Shown here piece by piece: positions 30,982 through 33,076 of a stretch of 33,076 nucleotides of DNA; the first letter of the stretch is position 1; each line of letters starts with the position of its first letter. The stretch spans positions 30,323 through 63,398 of the forward strand of contig PKXI01000386.1 in assembly GCA_003133425.1 (NCBI GenBank), read 5' to 3'. Under the pieces are notes generated by a model. That model saw only the letters and a list, made by a program, of their open reading frames with translations, made no database searches and had not been told where the DNA came from. A program made the position numbers and the translations under genes. Source of the DNA: Acidobacteriaceae bacterium (lineage in GTDB: Bacteria > Acidobacteriota > Terriglobia > Terriglobales > Acidobacteriaceae).

Positions 30982-32928
30982 ATGTTGTTCAACCTCGATC
31001 GTCGGCGTCGGGCCGTGGTTCTGCTTTCCTTAGGGGTGTTGGTGTTTCTGGGGTTGCTGGGCGGCCTGCAGGCATTCAACACGTCGAAGGTGAGCTTTCT
31101 GAACCCGGAAACGTCGGGCGAGACGCTTGCGTTCACTAGTCTCACGGTGCTGCTGTTCGTGATGCTCATTGGGTTCCTCATGCTGTTATTGAGGAACATC
31201 CTGAAGCTCTATGCGGACCAGGGCAGCGGTGCGTTAGGCGCGCGGTTGCGAACGCGCATGGTGCTCGGCGCCGCTCTCATTGCGCTCACGCCGGCATTCT
31301 GCATGTTTCTTTTCAGCTTCTTCCTGATGAACCGTTCGATCGACCGATGGTTTTCGCCGAATACCTCCGAGTTGCGAGAGGATTCGACGCGCGTAGTGCT
31401 GGAACTGGCTCAATATGTGGCGAGCAACGCGCGCGGCGAGGCGGAGTCGATTGCGGCCACGGGTGCGCCGGACGGAGACTCGGCGCCTCTTCAGGATGTG
31501 CTCGGCTCGCACCGCATCACTCTGGATGGCGGATTTGTTTTGGTCTACGGCAAGGACCGGCGCGTGTTGGCCACCTTTCAGGCTCCTCCTCAGTCGACCT
31601 CGGCAAGCCTGATTCCGTGGCTCCCGGAAAGGACCGATGAAGGCGAGAGCCGGGCGGCGATTCCGCTTCACGGACTTCTCTCAGAATATTTATTAACCTC
31701 GGCGCAGCGCAATGACCAGCCCATCATTCGGATCGGCGATCAGGAGTTTGCGCTGGGCATGTCGGTGACTGCATCCGGCAAAGTGGTGGTGGCGGCACTG
31801 CCCATGCCGCAGGGTCTCAGCAAGACCACCGCGCGTATCCGCAGGGGTTCAGCCGAGTACTGGCAGCTATTTCGATCGCGCAATCGCATCCGCGCCAACT
31901 TCTTTCTTCTCCTTTTGGTGGTCACCGTGTTTGTCTTCTTCTCAAGCGTGTGGCTGGCCATGTTCCTGTCGAAGCAGATCACGCGGCCGGTGGCGGCGCT
32001 GGCCGATGCCATGGACGAAATCAGGACCGGCAAATATGAGCAGCGCGTGGAACTGATCACGACCGGCGAAATGGCGGAGCTGGTGCGCTCGTTCAACCAC
32101 ATGGCAGCCGATCTGGAGACCAGCCGGCAATTGGCGGAGACCTCGTCTGCGCAACTCACAGCGGCCAACCTGGCCATCGAGGAGCGGCGGCGCGAGTTGG
32201 AGACCATTGTGGAGACGATCCCCAGCGGCGTGGTCACGCTGGATGGCGCCGGGACCGTGCTGCAGGCCAATCGCGCGTTTGGCGTGCTGATGGGACGGGG
32301 CGATGACGCAGGCATGCGGGGCGAGAATATTGCTGCGTCGCTGCCGGCCGAATGCGCGGACGAGCTGGCCGCGGTGATTCGCCGCGGACATCGCATGGGG
32401 GCGGCCTCCGCCGAGATTGAACTTCATGCGCGGGGCCGTACCATACACCTGGCCGTGACCAGCGCTCGGCTTGATCTGGGCCACGGAAAGCAGGGAACCG
32501 TGCTGGTGGTGGAGGACACGACGGAACTGCTGCGGGCGCAGAGACAGTTGGCGTGGAAGGAAGTGGCGCAGCGCGTGGCGCACGAAATCAAGAATCCGCT
32601 CACCCCGATTGCGCTGTCGGCGGAGCGGATCGGCAAGCATCTGGATCGCGGCCAGCCGGACTCGCCCAACGTGATTCGCAAGTGCAGTGAAGTGATCCTG
32701 GGCTGCGTGGGCACATTGCGTACGCTGGTCGATCAGTTTTCGGCGCTGGCGCAGTTTCCCGCGCCGCAGCCGCGCGCGTGCGATATGAACGAGGTTGCGG
32801 AAGAGGCTCTGGCGCTGTTCGCCGGACGTCTTGATGGCATCACGGTGAAGCGCGACCTGGAACCGGGTTTGCCCGCGGTTTTGGCCGATCCTGAAGCCAT
32901 CCGCCGCGCGCTGGCCAACCTGATTGAC
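30982..32928 (+). CDS. NtrY-like sensor histidine kinase, truncated
   Basis: A membrane sensor kinase of the NtrY group, partner of NtrC/NtrX-type regulators. From the ATG: two or three N-terminal membrane segments (about 12-30, 53-74 and 93-115), the NtrY-type block GARLRTRMVLGAALIALTPA, an extracytoplasmic domain to about 300, a membrane segment near 306-330, HAMP (about 331-383), PAS-like domain (about 395-520) and the HisKA block WKEVAQRVAHEIKNPLTPI with phospho-acceptor His534. The ATPase domain begins (DPEAIRRALANLID, N-box Asn646) but then stops: the frame continues as a ROK kinase C-terminus. As read it lacks the ATP lid and G boxes and could not autophosphorylate. A full kinase would end about 90 residues later. 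Confidence 0.85.
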
Positions 32929-33076
32929 GTGCTTGACCCTGACGTGATCGTCCTCGGCGGCGGCGTCTCAAAATTCGACGCGCTCTACACGGACGGCGTG
33001 GCCGAGGTGGCCAGATTTGTTTTCAACGATTCGCTGCAAACTTCCATCGTCAAGCATCAGCTCGGCGATTCCGCCG
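32911..33076 (+). pseudogene. C-terminal fragment of a ROK-family sugar kinase, fused in frame
   Basis: From about Leu644 the kinase frame reads LANLIDVLDPDVIVLGGGVS, then KFDALYTDGVAEVARFVF and IVKHQLGDSAG, cut by the window end. This is the C-terminal part of ROK fructokinase/N-acetylhexosamine kinases, which end .NLLDPDVIVLGGG.SN.D.LY...........V.K...GDS.GVRGAA. The N-terminal ATP-binding part and zinc motif are absent. It has no start of its own. The join lies in 32908-32928, where ALANLID suits both families. A true fusion would be meaningless, so an assembly join or deletion is more likely. Confidence 0.7.

Noticed and set aside
1..33076. Prophage or intact insertion sequence
   Set aside because: No integrase, transposase, phage structural or lysis gene was found on either strand.

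Overview
The window looks like a contig from an Acidobacteriota genome, probably a Terriglobia (Acidobacteriaceae-like) soil lineage. This is inferred from the gene families present, the high G+C content, and short intergenic hairpin repeats of a kind common in that group; no sequence search was run. It is mostly ordinary chromosome: about 24 intact protein genes, several decayed genes, a scatter of REP-like palindromes and one convincing candidate small RNA. I saw no tRNA, rRNA, CRISPR array, intact insertion sequence or prophage.

Layout: 1-590 holds remnants of a type I restriction system (HsdR start joined to HsdS end). 789-2360 (minus) is signal peptidase I behind an exported Gly-rich protein. 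2495-4704 (plus) pairs a class-C beta-lactamase-like hydrolase with MurQ. 5080-8680 is an exported beta-propeller protein and a LolC/E-type permease. 8715-9412 is a VapBC toxin-antitoxin pair with a perfect 12-bp inverted-repeat operator. Then come a small zinc-ribbon protein, a Cof-type HAD phosphatase, a lytic transglycosylase, a cytochrome c fusion protein and a flippase-like membrane protein. 14.2-15.3 kb has an unusual 33-bp-period repeat beside a DUF502 protein. 15.5-17.4 kb has a tail-anchored coiled-coil protein and an orphan gas-vesicle GvpL/F protein, closed by a perfect 15-bp stem terminator. 17.5-19.6 kb (minus) is inositol-phosphate synthase and DedA.

19.8-26.0 kb is a heme region: HemQ (plus), endonuclease III (plus), a structured RNA with its own terminator, then on the minus strand ccsA/hemX, hemA, hemC and hemD, each joined to the next by a 4-nt ATGA overlap and preceded by a CRP/FNR-like palindrome. 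26.4-26.9 kb has a GNAT remnant and a Thr-rich exported peptide. 27.4-30.8 kb is mutS, carrying an in-frame insert with a REP-like palindrome, then a nagZ gene that breaks off at another such palindrome, and a small membrane protein. The window closes with an NtrY-like sensor kinase whose ATPase domain is abruptly replaced, in frame, by the C-terminal part of a ROK sugar kinase.

Themes: cell-wall turnover (hydrolase, MurQ, lytic transglycosylase, broken NagZ), heme supply through the coproporphyrin route (HemA, HemC, HemD, HemQ), and repeated insertion of small palindromic elements, two of them inside genes. Both window ends carry chimeric gene junctions, which raises the possibility of assembly error there.
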